Positions 7,733-15,974 are shown, counted from the stretch's first letter. The stretch: 64,000 nucleotides of DNA from Pseudorhodobacter sp. E13 (GCF_003991405.1 NZ_RPEN01000157.1:1-64000); one strand, 5' to 3'. Numbers and translations: made by a program. The notes: generated by a model from the letters alone, not told the origin.

Positions 7733-8611
7733 ATGGATTTCAAAGCGATTGCGATGGGCTTGGCCTTTGCGCTGATGTGGTCTTCGGCCTTTACCTCGGC
7801 GCGGATGATCGTGGCCGATGCGCCACCGCTGACGGCGCTGGCCTTGCGGTTTCTCGTTTCGGGCCTGATCGGGATCATGATCGCCACGGCCCTTGGGCAA
7901 AGCGCGCGGCTGACGCGGGCACAATGGCGGGCCACGGTGATTTTCGGCATTTGCCAGAACGCGCTTTACCTTGGCTTCAACTTTGTCGCGATGCAATGGA
8001 TCGAGGCGTCAATGGCCGCGATTGTCGCCTCGACCATGCCGCTGTTGGTGGCGCTGGCAGGCTGGCTGATTTTCCGTGAGAGGTTGGCCCCCTTGGGCTA
8101 TGCCGGGTTGATCGCCGGGATGGTTGGCGTGGGCATCATCATGGGGCATCGCATTTCGGATGGGGTGGACCTGATGGGCCTGTTGTTCTGCGGGATCGGG
8201 GTTCTGGCGCTGACCTTTGCGACGCTGTCGGTGCGCGGGGCCTCCAGCGGGGGGAACCTGCTGATGATCGTGGGGCTGCAAATGCTGGTCGGCTCTGCGC
8301 TGCTGGCCGTGGCGGCACTGGCGCTGGAAAGCTGGGATGTGAACTGGACGCCGCGGCTGGGCCTTGCCTTTGCCTATACCACGTTGGTGCCGGGCTTGTT
8401 GGCAACATGGGTCTGGTTCTTGCTGGTGGCGCGGATCGGGGCGGTGCGGGCGGCGGCGTTTCACTTCCTTAACCCGTTTTTCGGGGTGGCGATTGCGGCG
8501 CTGCTGTTGCGCGAAAGCCTGACGTTGTGGGATGTGGCGGGGGTGGTGATCATCGCGGCGGGGATTCTGGCGGTGCAGATCAGCCGCGTGGCGCGCGCGC
8601 CGGTTTCGTAA
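7733..8611 (+). CDS. DMT-superfamily transporter (EamA domain)
   Basis: The product is 292 residues with ten predicted membrane helices arranged as two EamA repeats. The first opens MGLAFALMWSSAFTSARM, the classic start of RhaT/EamA drug-metabolite transporters. The second repeat ends in FHFLNPFFGVAIAALLLRE. Substrates of such exporters are diverse (amino acids, metabolites) and cannot be assigned here. The ATG at 7733 is preferred over a TTG at 7676. The gene follows the HU terminator and is probably its own unit. Confidence 0.85.
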   Translation: MDFKAIAMGLAFALMWSSAFTSARMIVADAPPLTALALRFLVSGLIGIMIATALGQSARLTRAQWRATVIFGICQNALYLGFNFVAMQWIEASMAAIVASTMPLLVALAGWLIFRERLAPLGYAGLIAGMVGVGIIMGHRISDGVDLMGLLFCGIGVLALTFATLSVRGASSGGNLLMIVGLQMLVGSALLAVAALALESWDVNWTPRLGLAFAYTTLVPGLLATWVWFLLVARIGAVRAAAFHFLNPFFGVAIAALLLRESLTLWDVAGVVIIAAGILAVQISRVARAPVS

Positions 8612-8689
8612 CAATTCATCACGCAGGCTTTGGGTGACTGTGATCCCGGCTTGCGCCAATTTGGCCCAAAGCAAGTTAGCCGGGGCGTG

Positions 8690-9415
8690 ATGGAGATTTT
8701 ACTGGGATATGTGGCGGGGCTGTTGACGCTGATCAACCCGTGTGTGCTGCCGGTGCTGCCCATCGTGCTGGCCAGTGCCTTGCAGGCGCATCGGCTGGGG
8801 CCTGTGGCGCTTGCGCTGGGGATGTCGGTCGCCTTTGTCAGCCTTGGGCTTGGTGTGGCCGTGGCGGGGCGCAGCCTTGGGATTTCCGAAGAAACGGTAT
8901 CGAAAGCGGCGGCGCTGCTGATGGTGGGCTTTGGCCTTGTGCTGCTGGTGCCGCGCCTGAACAGTGGGTTCGCACTGGCCACCGGGGGCATGGCCGCGCG
9001 CGCCGATGCCGGGTTTGATGAGGCGGTTCAGGGCCGCTTCGGCGGTGGATTGCGCGGGCAGGTTCTGGGCGGCGCGTTGCTTGGCGCGGTCTGGAGCCCC
9101 TGTGTCGGCCCGACCTTGGGCGGTGCAATCGGTTTGGCCAGCCAAGGGCAAAGCCTGATCTGGGCGGGTGCGATCATGGTCGCCTTTGCCGCCGGTGTTT
9201 CCAGCATCATTCTGGGCCTTGGCTATGGCGCGCGGGCCGCCCTTGCGCGGCGCAAGGCGCTGTTGCGCCGGGTGGCCGAGGTTTCAAAGCCCGTGATGGG
9301 CGTGGTGTTCGTTTTGGTGGGGCTGATGATTTTCTTTCAGCTTCATTATGTGATCGAGGCATGGCTGTTGGACGTATTGCCCATATGGCTGCAAGACCTT
9401 TCGGTATCTGTTTAG
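8690..9415 (+). CDS. ccdA: CcdA/DsbD-type thiol-disulfide transmembrane protein
   Basis: From the ATG at 8690 this gives 241 residues with six membrane segments. Both conserved cysteine motifs of the CcdA family are present: INPCVLPVLP in the first helix (about residues 14-23) and WSPCVGPTLG in the fourth (about 136-145). These cysteines carry reducing equivalents from cytoplasmic thioredoxin across the membrane. A gene for a signal-bearing thioredoxin-fold protein starts 12 bases after its stop, so the two form a reduction relay serving periplasmic thiols, possibly in cytochrome c maturation. Confidence 0.88.
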   Translation: MEILLGYVAGLLTLINPCVLPVLPIVLASALQAHRLGPVALALGMSVAFVSLGLGVAVAGRSLGISEETVSKAAALLMVGFGLVLLVPRLNSGFALATGGMAARADAGFDEAVQGRFGGGLRGQVLGGALLGAVWSPCVGPTLGGAIGLASQGQSLIWAGAIMVAFAAGVSSIILGLGYGARAALARRKALLRRVAEVSKPVMGVVFVLVGLMIFFQLHYVIEAWLLDVLPIWLQDLSVSV

Positions 9416-9427
9416 GGAGAAATGCAA

Positions 9428-9832
9428 ATGAACCGTCGTGATTTTATGTTGCTGACCGCTGCTGTCACCTTGGCCGCCCCGATGGCGCGGGCCGAAGCGG
9501 CCGCCTATACGCCGGACCTGCTGGAGGCAGAGCTGGCCGCAGGCAAGACCGTGTTTCTGGATTTCAAGGCAAGCTGGTGCAGCACCTGCAAGGCGCAAGG
9601 CCGCGTGATCGCGGCGTTGAAGGCCGAGAACCCGGAGTATGCCGCCAAGATCAGCTTTATCGACGTGGATTGGGACCAGTGGAAAGACGATATGATCGTC
9701 GCTGATCTGAACATCCCGCGCCGGTCCACCTTGGTGGTCTTGCGCGGGGATGCCGAATTGGGCCGCATCGTGGCAGGAACCGCCAAGGATGAGATCAAGG
9801 CGCTGCTCGATACGGCCCTCGCGGGCGCTTAA
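9428..9832 (+). CDS. periplasmic thioredoxin-fold protein
   Basis: The 134-residue product begins MNRRDFMLLTAAVTLAAPM, a twin-arginine-like or Sec signal peptide that ends ARAEA. The thioredoxin fold contains the active site DFKASWCSTCKAQ (about residues 47-59) and a cis-proline region IPRRSTLVVLRG, in which arginine-serine precede the conserved Thr. It resembles the C-terminal domain of DsbD. The upstream CcdA-like protein is its likely electron donor. The ATG at 9428 is chosen because AGGGAG lies eight bases before it; the ATG at 9422 would be too close. Confidence 0.87.
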   Translation: MNRRDFMLLTAAVTLAAPMARAEAAAYTPDLLEAELAAGKTVFLDFKASWCSTCKAQGRVIAALKAENPEYAAKISFIDVDWDQWKDDMIVADLNIPRRSTLVVLRGDAELGRIVAGTAKDEIKALLDTALAGA

Positions 9833-10446
9833 GCGGCGGCGTGCTGGGGTGCCAGTTTGGCATCCCGCGCCTTGGTGCGGACGCTGGCCGGGCGGGCGAT
9901 GCAGCGCGCGACCCAATCCGCGATCAGCGGGTCATCGGGCATGGCCTCGGAAAACCACGCATAGGGCGAATGGACCAGCAGGTCTGCGGCGGTGAAATGA
10001 TCGCCCAGCAGCCAAGGCCCCTTTTGCAACGCCGCGCGCAGCCGCGCCTCAACCGCGTCGGTGCCGCGAAAGGTTTTCGTCAGAATAGGGTGGGACAGGC
10101 CCGCAAAGCTGTGGATCAGCACAGGCTCCATCACCGATCCATACCAGAACAGCCATGTCAGAAAGGGGCCGCGTTGTGGGTCGCCCTGTTGCGGGGCCAG
10201 CGCTGAGGGGAACAGATCGGTCAGGTAAAGCATGATCGCGGCGGTTTCCGAAATCAGCGCGCCGTCATGGTCCAGCAGCGGCACCTTGCCTTCGGGGTGC
10301 GGGTTCGCCGGGTCCGCGCCGCCTTTGCCATCGTTGCGGGCGATATCCACCAGTTTCAGGGTGATCTGATCGGTGATCCCCAACTCATCCGCCAAAGTCA
10401 GGATACGAGAGGAGCGGGACGGGGCCGCGTGATACAGCGTCAGCAT
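9829..10446 (-). CDS. glutathione S-transferase family protein
   Basis: The 205-residue product has an N-terminal thioredoxin-like GST domain. It includes MLTLYHAAPSRSSRILTLAD (glutathione-site serine near residues 9-13), EGKVPLLDHDG (cis-Pro) and ISETAAIMLYLTD, the GSH gamma-glutamyl site. An all-helical C-terminal domain contains GPWLLGDHFTAADLLVH, the conserved N-capping box. It probably conjugates or reduces electrophiles, but the substrate is unknown. Its stop overlaps the end of the convergent thioredoxin gene by four bases. It is divergent from a WYL regulator 71 bases away, and the regulator may control it. Confidence 0.88.
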   Translation of the reverse strand: MLTLYHAAPSRSSRILTLADELGITDQITLKLVDIARNDGKGGADPANPHPEGKVPLLDHDGALISETAAIMLYLTDLFPSALAPQQGDPQRGPFLTWLFWYGSVMEPVLIHSFAGLSHPILTKTFRGTDAVEARLRAALQKGPWLLGDHFTAADLLVHSPYAWFSEAMPDDPLIADWVARCIARPASVRTKARDAKLAPQHAAA

Positions 10447-10517
10447 TTTGTTTTCCTTTGTCGGTTGCGATAGCGGTGGTATAGCCGGGGCATCCTGACA
10501 AAAACCGACAGTATGCC

Positions 10518-11231
10518 ATGGCCCGCTCTGACCGATTGTTCCGCCTTCTGGATGCGCTGCGGCGTTTGCCGCAGCCCGTCACCGCCGCCCGTCTTGCCGA
10601 GGAAACCGGCGTTTCAGAGCGCACGCTGTATCGCGACATTGATACGCTGCGCGCGGGCGGGGCGCTGATTGATGGGGCGGCGGGCTATGGCTATACCCTG
10701 ACCGAAGACCCAAGCTTGCCGCCACAGATGTTCACCCGGCTGGAGGTGGAGGCGCTTGTGCTGGGGCTGGCCGAGGTGCAGATGGCCGGGGATGCCGCGC
10801 TGGCTGCCGCAGCGCAGGCGGCTTTGGCAAAGATCACCGCCACCCTGCCCGAACGGGTGCAGCGCCAAGCGTTACATGCGGTGCAACAAACCTATCGGTT
10901 TGAAAGGCGCCCCCCTGCCCCCGCTGCGCTGGCTTTGATTCGCGAAGCCTGTTGGGATGAGGCGGCGCTGGAGATCACCTATACCGACAACACGGGCGCG
11001 CAGACGCAGCGGCGTATCTGGCCGCTGTCGGTGGTCTTTCTGGACCGCCGGTTGATGATCTTGGCGTGGTGCTGTCTGCGTCAGGGCTTTCGCAAGTTCC
11101 AATTGCACAGGATCGAAGATGCCAAACGGACGGGAGAGTCGTTCCGACCCCGGCGGGTGCCGCTGTTGCGAGAGTTTCTGGCAGAGTTGAAGCGCGAGGG
11201 CGCAGCGCGGCGCGCAAATGTTGAAGGTTAG
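10518..11231 (+). CDS. HTH-WYL (YafY-type) transcriptional regulator
   Basis: The 237-residue product starts with a winged helix-turn-helix: RLFRLLDALRRLPQPVTAAR, then SERTLYRDIDTLRAGGALID, residues about 5-55. The middle is helical, and a WYL domain at about residues 140-210 contains RIWPLSVVFLDRRLMILAWC and FRKFQLHRI. WYL regulators bind ligands or nucleic acids and often act on the adjacent gene. The divergent GST is the natural target. The start is the second of two close ATGs and is fixed by frame. Confidence 0.88.
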   Translation: MARSDRLFRLLDALRRLPQPVTAARLAEETGVSERTLYRDIDTLRAGGALIDGAAGYGYTLTEDPSLPPQMFTRLEVEALVLGLAEVQMAGDAALAAAAQAALAKITATLPERVQRQALHAVQQTYRFERRPPAPAALALIREACWDEAALEITYTDNTGAQTQRRIWPLSVVFLDRRLMILAWCCLRQGFRKFQLHRIEDAKRTGESFRPRRVPLLREFLAELKREGAARRANVEG

Positions 11232-11554
11232 TTCAACTGAAATTGCAGCGGATAGCGGCCATCTTCAAAATCGCCGAACAGGTCCGACAGGTCCGGGTGA
11301 TCCACCGGTTCGCCGGTTTCATCCGGCATCAGGTTTTGTTCCGACACATAGGCGACGTAATAGCTTTGGTCATTTTCGGCCAGCAGGTGATAAAATGGCT
11401 GGTCCTTGGAGGGGCGGCTTTCTTCGGGAATATTCTCATACCATTCATCGGTGTTAGAGAACATTGCATCCACATCGAACACCACGCCCCGGAACGGATG
11501 TTTCCGATGCCGCAGCACTTGGCCCAAATGGTATTTCGCGCGTGATTTCAGCAT
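11228..11554 (-). CDS. hspQ: heat shock protein HspQ
   Basis: The product is 108 residues from the ATG at 11554 (MLKSRAKYHLGQVLRHRKHP). The family core RGVVFDVDAMFSNTDEWYE is present, then QPFYHLLAENDQSYYVAYVS and a C-terminal ...LFGDFEDGRYPLQFQLN. HspQ is a small hexameric protein that acts as a specificity factor for Lon protease and influences replication control. The ATG at 11563 is possible. The later ATG is preferred because the GGGGG purine run then sits about nine bases upstream. Its stop overlaps that of the convergent regulator by four bases. Confidence 0.9.
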   Translation of the reverse strand: MLKSRAKYHLGQVLRHRKHPFRGVVFDVDAMFSNTDEWYENIPEESRPSKDQPFYHLLAENDQSYYVAYVSEQNLMPDETGEPVDHPDLSDLFGDFEDGRYPLQFQLN

Positions 11555-11637
11555 CTGTTGCATCCCCCGACTGTGGTTAGTAATCCCTTGGGCTAGGTCT
11601 TGTCCACTGGGCAGACGGCAAAATAGGGAAACAGTCT

Positions 11638-12519
11638 GTGAACCTCATCCTTACAGTCCTGCAAATCGTGGCCCCCGTTGGTATTTTGGCAGGCGTTGGC
11701 TTTGCTTGGGTCAAGGCCGGGTTCGAATACCGGATGGAGTTTGTGACCCGTCTGGCGATGACGCTGGCGACCCCCTGCCTGATCTTTACCGCGCTGATGA
11801 AAACCGAGATTGACCGCGCGGCGCTGGCCGATCTGCTATTTGCGGCCATTGCGGCTTATGGCCTGCTGACGCTGGTGTTCTGGGGGCTGACGCTGGTGCT
11901 GAAACTGGAACGGCGGACCTATCTGTCACCGCTGATTTTCGGCAATACCGGCAATCTGGGCCTGCCGCTGGCCCTGTTTGCCTTTGGGCAGGTCGGGCTT
12001 GGCTATGCCGTGGTGGTGTTTGCGGTCGCGGGCGTCTGGGGGTTTACCTTTGGTGTCTGGCTGGTCAGCCAAGGCGGATCACCGCTGCGGGTGCTGAAAG
12101 AGCCGCTGGTCGCAGGCACGCTGCTGGGTGCGCTGTTTTTGTGGCAAGGCTGGCATACCCCGCTGTGGCTGACCAACAGCCTTGACCTGATCGGGCAGAT
12201 GGCGATTCCGCTGATGCTGATCACACTGGGGGTGGCCGTGGCGCGGCTGTCGCCGGGGCGGTTGGGGCAGGCCGTCTGGTTGTCGGCGCTGCGGGTGGTT
12301 CTGTGTCTGGCGATCGGGGCCGGGGTGGGGCATCTATTCGCGCTGGAACCGGTGGCCGCGGCGGTTCTGATCTTGCAGGTCAGCACGCCAGTGGCCGTGA
12401 CCACCTATATGCTGGCCGCAAAATATGGCGCAGATTCCGAGGCTGTGGCCGGGATGGTCATCGTTTCTACTCTGCTGTCGATTGTGACTTTGCCGCTCAC
12501 TCTCGCTTTTCTGATCTGA
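11638..12519 (+). CDS. AEC-family (auxin efflux carrier-like) transporter
   Basis: The 293-residue membrane protein has about ten helices and starts at a GTG. It shows AEC family features: IVAPVGILAGVGFAWVKAG at the N-terminus, FGNTGNLGLPLALFAFG in helix 4 (the conserved asparagine-proline region) and STPVAVTTYMLAAKYGAD near the C-terminus. Bacterial members export organic acids such as malate or malonate, or have unknown substrates. The gene is divergent from hspQ and monocistronic. Confidence 0.85.
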   Translation: MNLILTVLQIVAPVGILAGVGFAWVKAGFEYRMEFVTRLAMTLATPCLIFTALMKTEIDRAALADLLFAAIAAYGLLTLVFWGLTLVLKLERRTYLSPLIFGNTGNLGLPLALFAFGQVGLGYAVVVFAVAGVWGFTFGVWLVSQGGSPLRVLKEPLVAGTLLGALFLWQGWHTPLWLTNSLDLIGQMAIPLMLITLGVAVARLSPGRLGQAVWLSALRVVLCLAIGAGVGHLFALEPVAAAVLILQVSTPVAVTTYMLAAKYGADSEAVAGMVIVSTLLSIVTLPLTLAFLI

Positions 12520-12594
12520 CGCGACCCCCTGCCCCATTTCCCTTTGCCGCGTTTTGCCCTATGTTGGCTAAAAATAGAATGTGCGAGGGGCATA

Positions 12595-13176
12595 ATGAGC
12601 AGGTTTCTCCGCGCGTCGATCCTTTTGTTGTTGCTTGGCTCTTGCGGCGGCGGCAATTTTTCGGCGCCCCGTGATTTGGACAATGCGTGCAGCATCGTGC
12701 GCGAACGTCCGAAATATTATAGCGCCATGAAGGCGACAGAGCGGAAATGGGGTGTTCCTGTTCACGTTCAGATGGCGACGATCCATCAGGAATCGAAGTT
12801 CATCGGCGATGCCAAGACCCCGCATAAATATGCGTTGGGAATTATTCCCTTGGGGCGTCAAAGTTCGGCCTATGGCTATAGTCAGGCGCTGGATGGCACA
12901 TGGGAAGAATACCAGGACGATCAGCGCCGCCGATCGGCACGGCGCGACCGGATCTCGGATGCGACCGATTTCATGGGTTGGTATATGGACCAATCGGAAA
13001 AGAGCCTTGGCATTTCCAAATGGGATGCGCGCGCGCATTACCTTGCCTATCACGAAGGCCGCACCGGCTATGCGCGGGGCAGCTATAACAGCAAGCCTTG
13101 GCTTATCACCGTGTCGCAACGGGTGGCCGACCGGGCAGAGCTGTATCGCGCGCAATTGGCAAGCTGCGGACGGTGA
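12595..13176 (+). CDS. transglycosylase SLT-domain lipoprotein
   Basis: The product is 193 residues from the ATG at 12595, preceded by GAGGGG. A lipoprotein signal ends in the lipobox LLGSC (cysteine near residue 18). The soluble domain contains VPVHVQMATIHQESKF, where Glu after HQ occupies the catalytic position of lytic transglycosylase SLT domains. It continues with SSAYGYSQALDGTWEEYQ and AHYLAYHEGRTGYARGSY, matching the G-Y-x-Q and Y-N/H-x-G motifs. It would cleave the glycan strand of peptidoglycan at the outer membrane or in the periplasm. Confidence 0.82.
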   Translation: MSRFLRASILLLLLGSCGGGNFSAPRDLDNACSIVRERPKYYSAMKATERKWGVPVHVQMATIHQESKFIGDAKTPHKYALGIIPLGRQSSAYGYSQALDGTWEEYQDDQRRRSARRDRISDATDFMGWYMDQSEKSLGISKWDARAHYLAYHEGRTGYARGSYNSKPWLITVSQRVADRAELYRAQLASCGR

Positions 13177-13314
13177 GCGCGCAAGCGCTTGCCCCGGCTT
13201 GGCCCAAACTGGCGTGAAGGTGTTTCGAGCTTCACAAGATTGGCCTGTCGCGGCCTGACATCACAGGTTTCAATGCGATGGGTGGCGCTGTTCGCCACGG
13301 GCCAAAAGGGGAAA

Positions 13315-13616
13315 TGGTGTCCACGGCGGGATTCGAACCCACGGCCCCAGGATTCATACCACTTCGGCTTTCACCGCCGCCCTTTCGGGGCGTTCGTGGT
13401 CTGGACTGTCCCTTCACCCTAGGCTTTGCGGCCCTTAGGTGCTGCCCTACCAGTCTCTACACCTTCCCCGGTTTGCGGGGCTTGGCTCGGGATTGGCAAG
13501 GTGCAAGCGCACCGTAGCGTTCCCCGAATTTGAGCAGATCCGTTACGCCGTTTCCGCACGCAACGCCCAATTTTGAACTAGGAATCCTGTGCTCTATCCA
13601 GCTGAGCTACGCAGAC
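13315..13616 (-). tRNA. tRNA-Arg(CCU), split by a group I intron
   Basis: The two exons are 13616-13580 (37 nt) and 13354-13315 (40 nt, including an encoded CCA). Joined, they give a normal cloverleaf of 77 nt. The acceptor stem is GTCTGCG/CGTGGAC with two wobble pairs, the D-arm is GCTCAGCTGGATAGAGC, the anticodon stem-loop is CAGGA-TTCCTAA-TCCTG and the T-arm is GTGGGTTCGAATCCCGC. The anticodon is CCT, so the tRNA reads AGG. The interruption lies between anticodon position 36 and base 37, where a group I intron is known in the Agrobacterium tRNA-Arg(CCU). It must be removed for the tRNA to work. Confidence 0.95.
13355..13579 (-). ncRNA. group I intron (IC3-like) in tRNA-Arg(CCU)
   Basis: This is a 225-nt intron without an ORF. 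The 5' splice site follows U of CCU. The exon end and the intron start form a P1 hairpin, CCUAGUU paired with AAUUGGG around a CAA loop, with a U-G pair at the splice site. The intron ends in G (13355), the expected omega-G. The core closely resembles my memory of the Azoarcus tRNA-Ile intron: CUCAAAUUCGGGGAA, then CCCGAGCCAAGC, GAAGGUGUAGAGACU, CACCUAAGG and GGUGAAGGGACAGUCC. The AGACU and AGUCC blocks would form P7, the guanosine-binding helix. It is probably self-splicing and too small to encode a homing endonuclease. Confidence 0.93.
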
Positions 13617-13673
13617 GTCATTTCCTTATGGTCCGTCCTACACTGATCCGGCTGTCTGGGCAATATCTGCGCG

Positions 13674-14579
13674 TTACCCCTTGGCGGCGATAGCGGCTTC
13701 CAGCACGGCGCCGGGAAACGGGGCCAGCGTTGCGTCAATCTCGGCGCGCGTTTGTGCAAGGCAGGCGCTGGTGGACAGCGCATCGGCCAGCGCCGCCGAT
13801 GGGGCCGAAACGGTGATGGACTGCCAGACAGGTGCCGCGCTGTGCCCGGTTCTTGGGTCCAGAATGTGGCCTTGCTGCCGCCCTGCATCGAAACACGTCC
13901 CCAAGGGGGCAGAGGTGGCCAGCGCGCGTTGGGTCAGCGGCACCTCCCCGCCCGAGGCAAGCTGCACGGGCCAGGCCCCGCCCCCCGGATGGCCGCCCAG
14001 CGCGCGGAACTCGCCCGTGTCCACCAGAATATCGTTCAACCCTTCGGCAGCCAAAAGCGCCGCTACCCGGTCAGCGATATAGCCCTGCGCGATGCCGTTC
14101 AACGTCAGCGCCATGCCGGGGCGCAGGGTGATGGCATCCGGTGCCAGCGTCACCCCGCCCCAGCCTGTCAGGGCGCGCGCGCGGTCAAGCTGGGCGGCCA
14201 AAGGCGTGCCCCCGGCTTGCGCATAAGCGGCCCACAGCGGCTGCACCGTGGGGTCAAACCGACCTTCGCTGGCGCGATGCACGGCCCCGGCAAGGCTCAG
14301 GCATTCCAGCAGCTCAAACGGTGGGTTTGCCAGCGTTCCGGCGGCGTTCAAGCGTGACAGCGCGCTTTCGGGCTGGAACAGGCTGAACACACGCTCCAGC
14401 CGTGCCATTTCGGCCATGGCGCGGGCGGCGATGGCCTGTGCATCCGGGTGGGCCAAGCGCAGCACGGTGCGCGCGCCCAGCGCCTGGCCCGTCCATGTGG
14501 TCACATTGGCCGCGCGGACAAGGCTGGGCAGGGCAAAGGCGGCGGCGCTGATGGTCAGAAAACGGCGGCGGGTGGTCAT
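13674..14579 (-). CDS. nosX: NosX, ApbE-family FAD:protein FMN transferase
   Basis: The product is 301 residues from the ATG at 14579, with a twin-arginine signal TTRRRFLTISAAAFALPS. ApbE family features are ALGARTVLRLAHPD, a FDPTVQPLW segment, ALTLNGIAQGYIADRV (the conserved N-G-x-x-Q/KGY core) and DTGEFRALGGHPG. It would attach FMN covalently to a threonine of the periplasmic domain of NosR. It is the last gene of the nos operon, five bases after nosL. A frame extending upstream to 14702 lies within nosL and is not used. Confidence 0.9.
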   Translation of the reverse strand: MTTRRRFLTISAAAFALPSLVRAANVTTWTGQALGARTVLRLAHPDAQAIAARAMAEMARLERVFSLFQPESALSRLNAAGTLANPPFELLECLSLAGAVHRASEGRFDPTVQPLWAAYAQAGGTPLAAQLDRARALTGWGGVTLAPDAITLRPGMALTLNGIAQGYIADRVAALLAAEGLNDILVDTGEFRALGGHPGGGAWPVQLASGGEVPLTQRALATSAPLGTCFDAGRQQGHILDPRTGHSAAPVWQSITVSAPSAALADALSTSACLAQTRAEIDATLAPFPGAVLEAAIAAKG

Positions 14580-14583
14580 GGTC

Positions 14584-15153
14584 TTATCCTTTCGGCTGGC
14601 GCGACAGGGCGCGCAGGCGATCTTCGAAATCCTGATCTTCGGCAGAGGTCGGGTCGGGTTCGGCAATCGGGGCAAGGGCGGCGCTGTCGGGGATATCGTC
14701 AAACCGCATCACCGCGCCGCCGTGCTGTTGCACAAAGGCATTGGCGGCGGCGGCGGTGGCAAAGGGCACGATTTCCGGCGCACCCATGCCGCCTTTGATC
14801 TGACTGCCGACCACGAAATAGGCCTGCGTGGCATCGACCCAATTCGTGGCCCCCGGTGCGGCCCAGCTTGCGCCTTCGGCCCCCATGTCATTGACCCAGA
14901 TCGCCAGAATGGCGTGGCTTTGTTCTGGCATGCGGGCATAGGCCACGGCATCGCGGACCTGACTGAAGAACAGGGGCGCGCCGGGCAGGCCCGACAGGTG
15001 TATCTGCGCCTTGGGGCCATCATGTTCCAGCAGGGTCATCTGGCAGTAATAGCCCGCCGCCGTTTCCGTCAGCGCGACGGGGGAGGTGTCTTGCGTCACC
15101 TCCTCTTGGCAGGCGGCCAAAAGTAACAAGGGCAAAAGCAACAGGTGTTTCAT
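14584..15153 (-). CDS. nosL: NosL, copper-binding lipoprotein for N2O reductase maturation
   Basis: The 189-residue product has a lipoprotein signal, MKHLLLLPLLLLAACQEE, with the lipidated cysteine near residue 15. Then come YYCQMTLLEHDGPKAQIHL, the copper(I)-binding CxM region of NosL, and APLFFSQVRDAVAYARMPEQ. GATNWVDATQAYFVVGSQIKGGMGAPEIVPF corresponds to the conserved NosL core with its methionine (motif quoted only in part here: WVDATQAYFVVG and GGMGAPEIVPF). It hands copper to apo-NosZ at the outer or inner membrane face. Its start overlaps the nosY end by four bases. Confidence 0.9.
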   Translation of the reverse strand: MKHLLLLPLLLLAACQEEVTQDTSPVALTETAAGYYCQMTLLEHDGPKAQIHLSGLPGAPLFFSQVRDAVAYARMPEQSHAILAIWVNDMGAEGASWAAPGATNWVDATQAYFVVGSQIKGGMGAPEIVPFATAAAANAFVQQHGGAVMRFDDIPDSAALAPIAEPDPTSAEDQDFEDRLRALSRQPKG

Positions 15154-15974
15154 GGTGTCACCTTACGAAAGGCGAGTGTGGCAAGACCAAGCGCGGCCAC
15201 GGGCCAGAGCAGGATGGACAGCAGCGATTGCCACAGCGGAATCGCCGCAGCCGCAGCCCCCACACCTGCCGCCGCCGCCGTTGCCTGCGATGCGGCAAGG
15301 TTGAACAGGCGGAAGGCATCGGCAGGGTTGGCCAGCAAGGCCACGGGAAAGACGCGGGTGGTGAACACCCCGCCATCATCGGCCACAATCGCCGCCAGCA
15401 GGCCCAGATCATAAAGCACGACAAAGCCCAGCCACAGCCCGATCGCCAGCCCCGCCGCCGCCGAAGGCCTGCGCGCCAAAGCCGAAAGCGCATAGCCCGC
15501 CGACAGGAAGGTAGCGCCAAGCAAGACCGCGCTCCATGTCAGGCGCCAGAGGGCGGCAAGGCCCGCAACCGCGCCTGCATCCGTGAACAGCGCCGCAATC
15601 GCCGCCGCGCCAAAGCCGGCCACAATCGCCAGCGTCAGCACGCCCAGATGCGCCAGCAGCTTGCCCAAAAGCACCTCCCACCGCGCAACGGGATAGGTAA
15701 GCAGCAGGGGCAGCGTACCGCGTTCCACCTCGCCCGCGATAGCATCGAAAGACATCAGCAGCGCAATCAGCGGCACCAGATAAACCGACAGCGAGGTAAG
15801 CGAGGCAACCGTGACCGACAAACGATCCGCCCCCAAAGCGCCAGAGGGCGCAGAGCCAGCGGCGGCCAGCACGAGCGAGAACACCAGCATCAGCAGCACC
15901 GCAATGGCAACCCAGCGGTTGCGGCTGGCGATGCGGGCCTCGGTGGCGGCGGTGGCAAGGATGCGGGCGATCAT
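15150..15974 (-). CDS. nosY: NosY, ABC transporter permease of the nos system
   Basis: The 274-residue product has six predicted membrane segments, an N-terminal ARNRWVAIAVLLMLVFSLVL and a large periplasmic loop. FDAIAGEVERGTLPLLLTYP (about residues 83-102) is the conserved cytoplasmic coupling stretch of ABC-2 permeases such as NosY. With NosF it forms an ABC complex that binds NosD and drives CuZ cluster assembly, supplying sulfur or energy. It overlaps nosF by four bases at its start (ATGA) and nosL by four at its end, so translation is coupled throughout. Confidence 0.92.
   Translation of the reverse strand: MIARILATAATEARIASRNRWVAIAVLLMLVFSLVLAAAGSAPSGALGADRLSVTVASLTSLSVYLVPLIALLMSFDAIAGEVERGTLPLLLTYPVARWEVLLGKLLAHLGVLTLAIVAGFGAAAIAALFTDAGAVAGLAALWRLTWSAVLLGATFLSAGYALSALARRPSAAAGLAIGLWLGFVVLYDLGLLAAIVADDGGVFTTRVFPVALLANPADAFRLFNLAASQATAAAAGVGAAAAAIPLWQSLLSILLWPVAALGLATLAFRKVTP

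Noticed and set aside
13278-13517. Short plus-strand frames across the tRNA-Arg region
   Set aside because: They lie over tRNA exons and intron. The RNA structure explains the sequence better than any protein.
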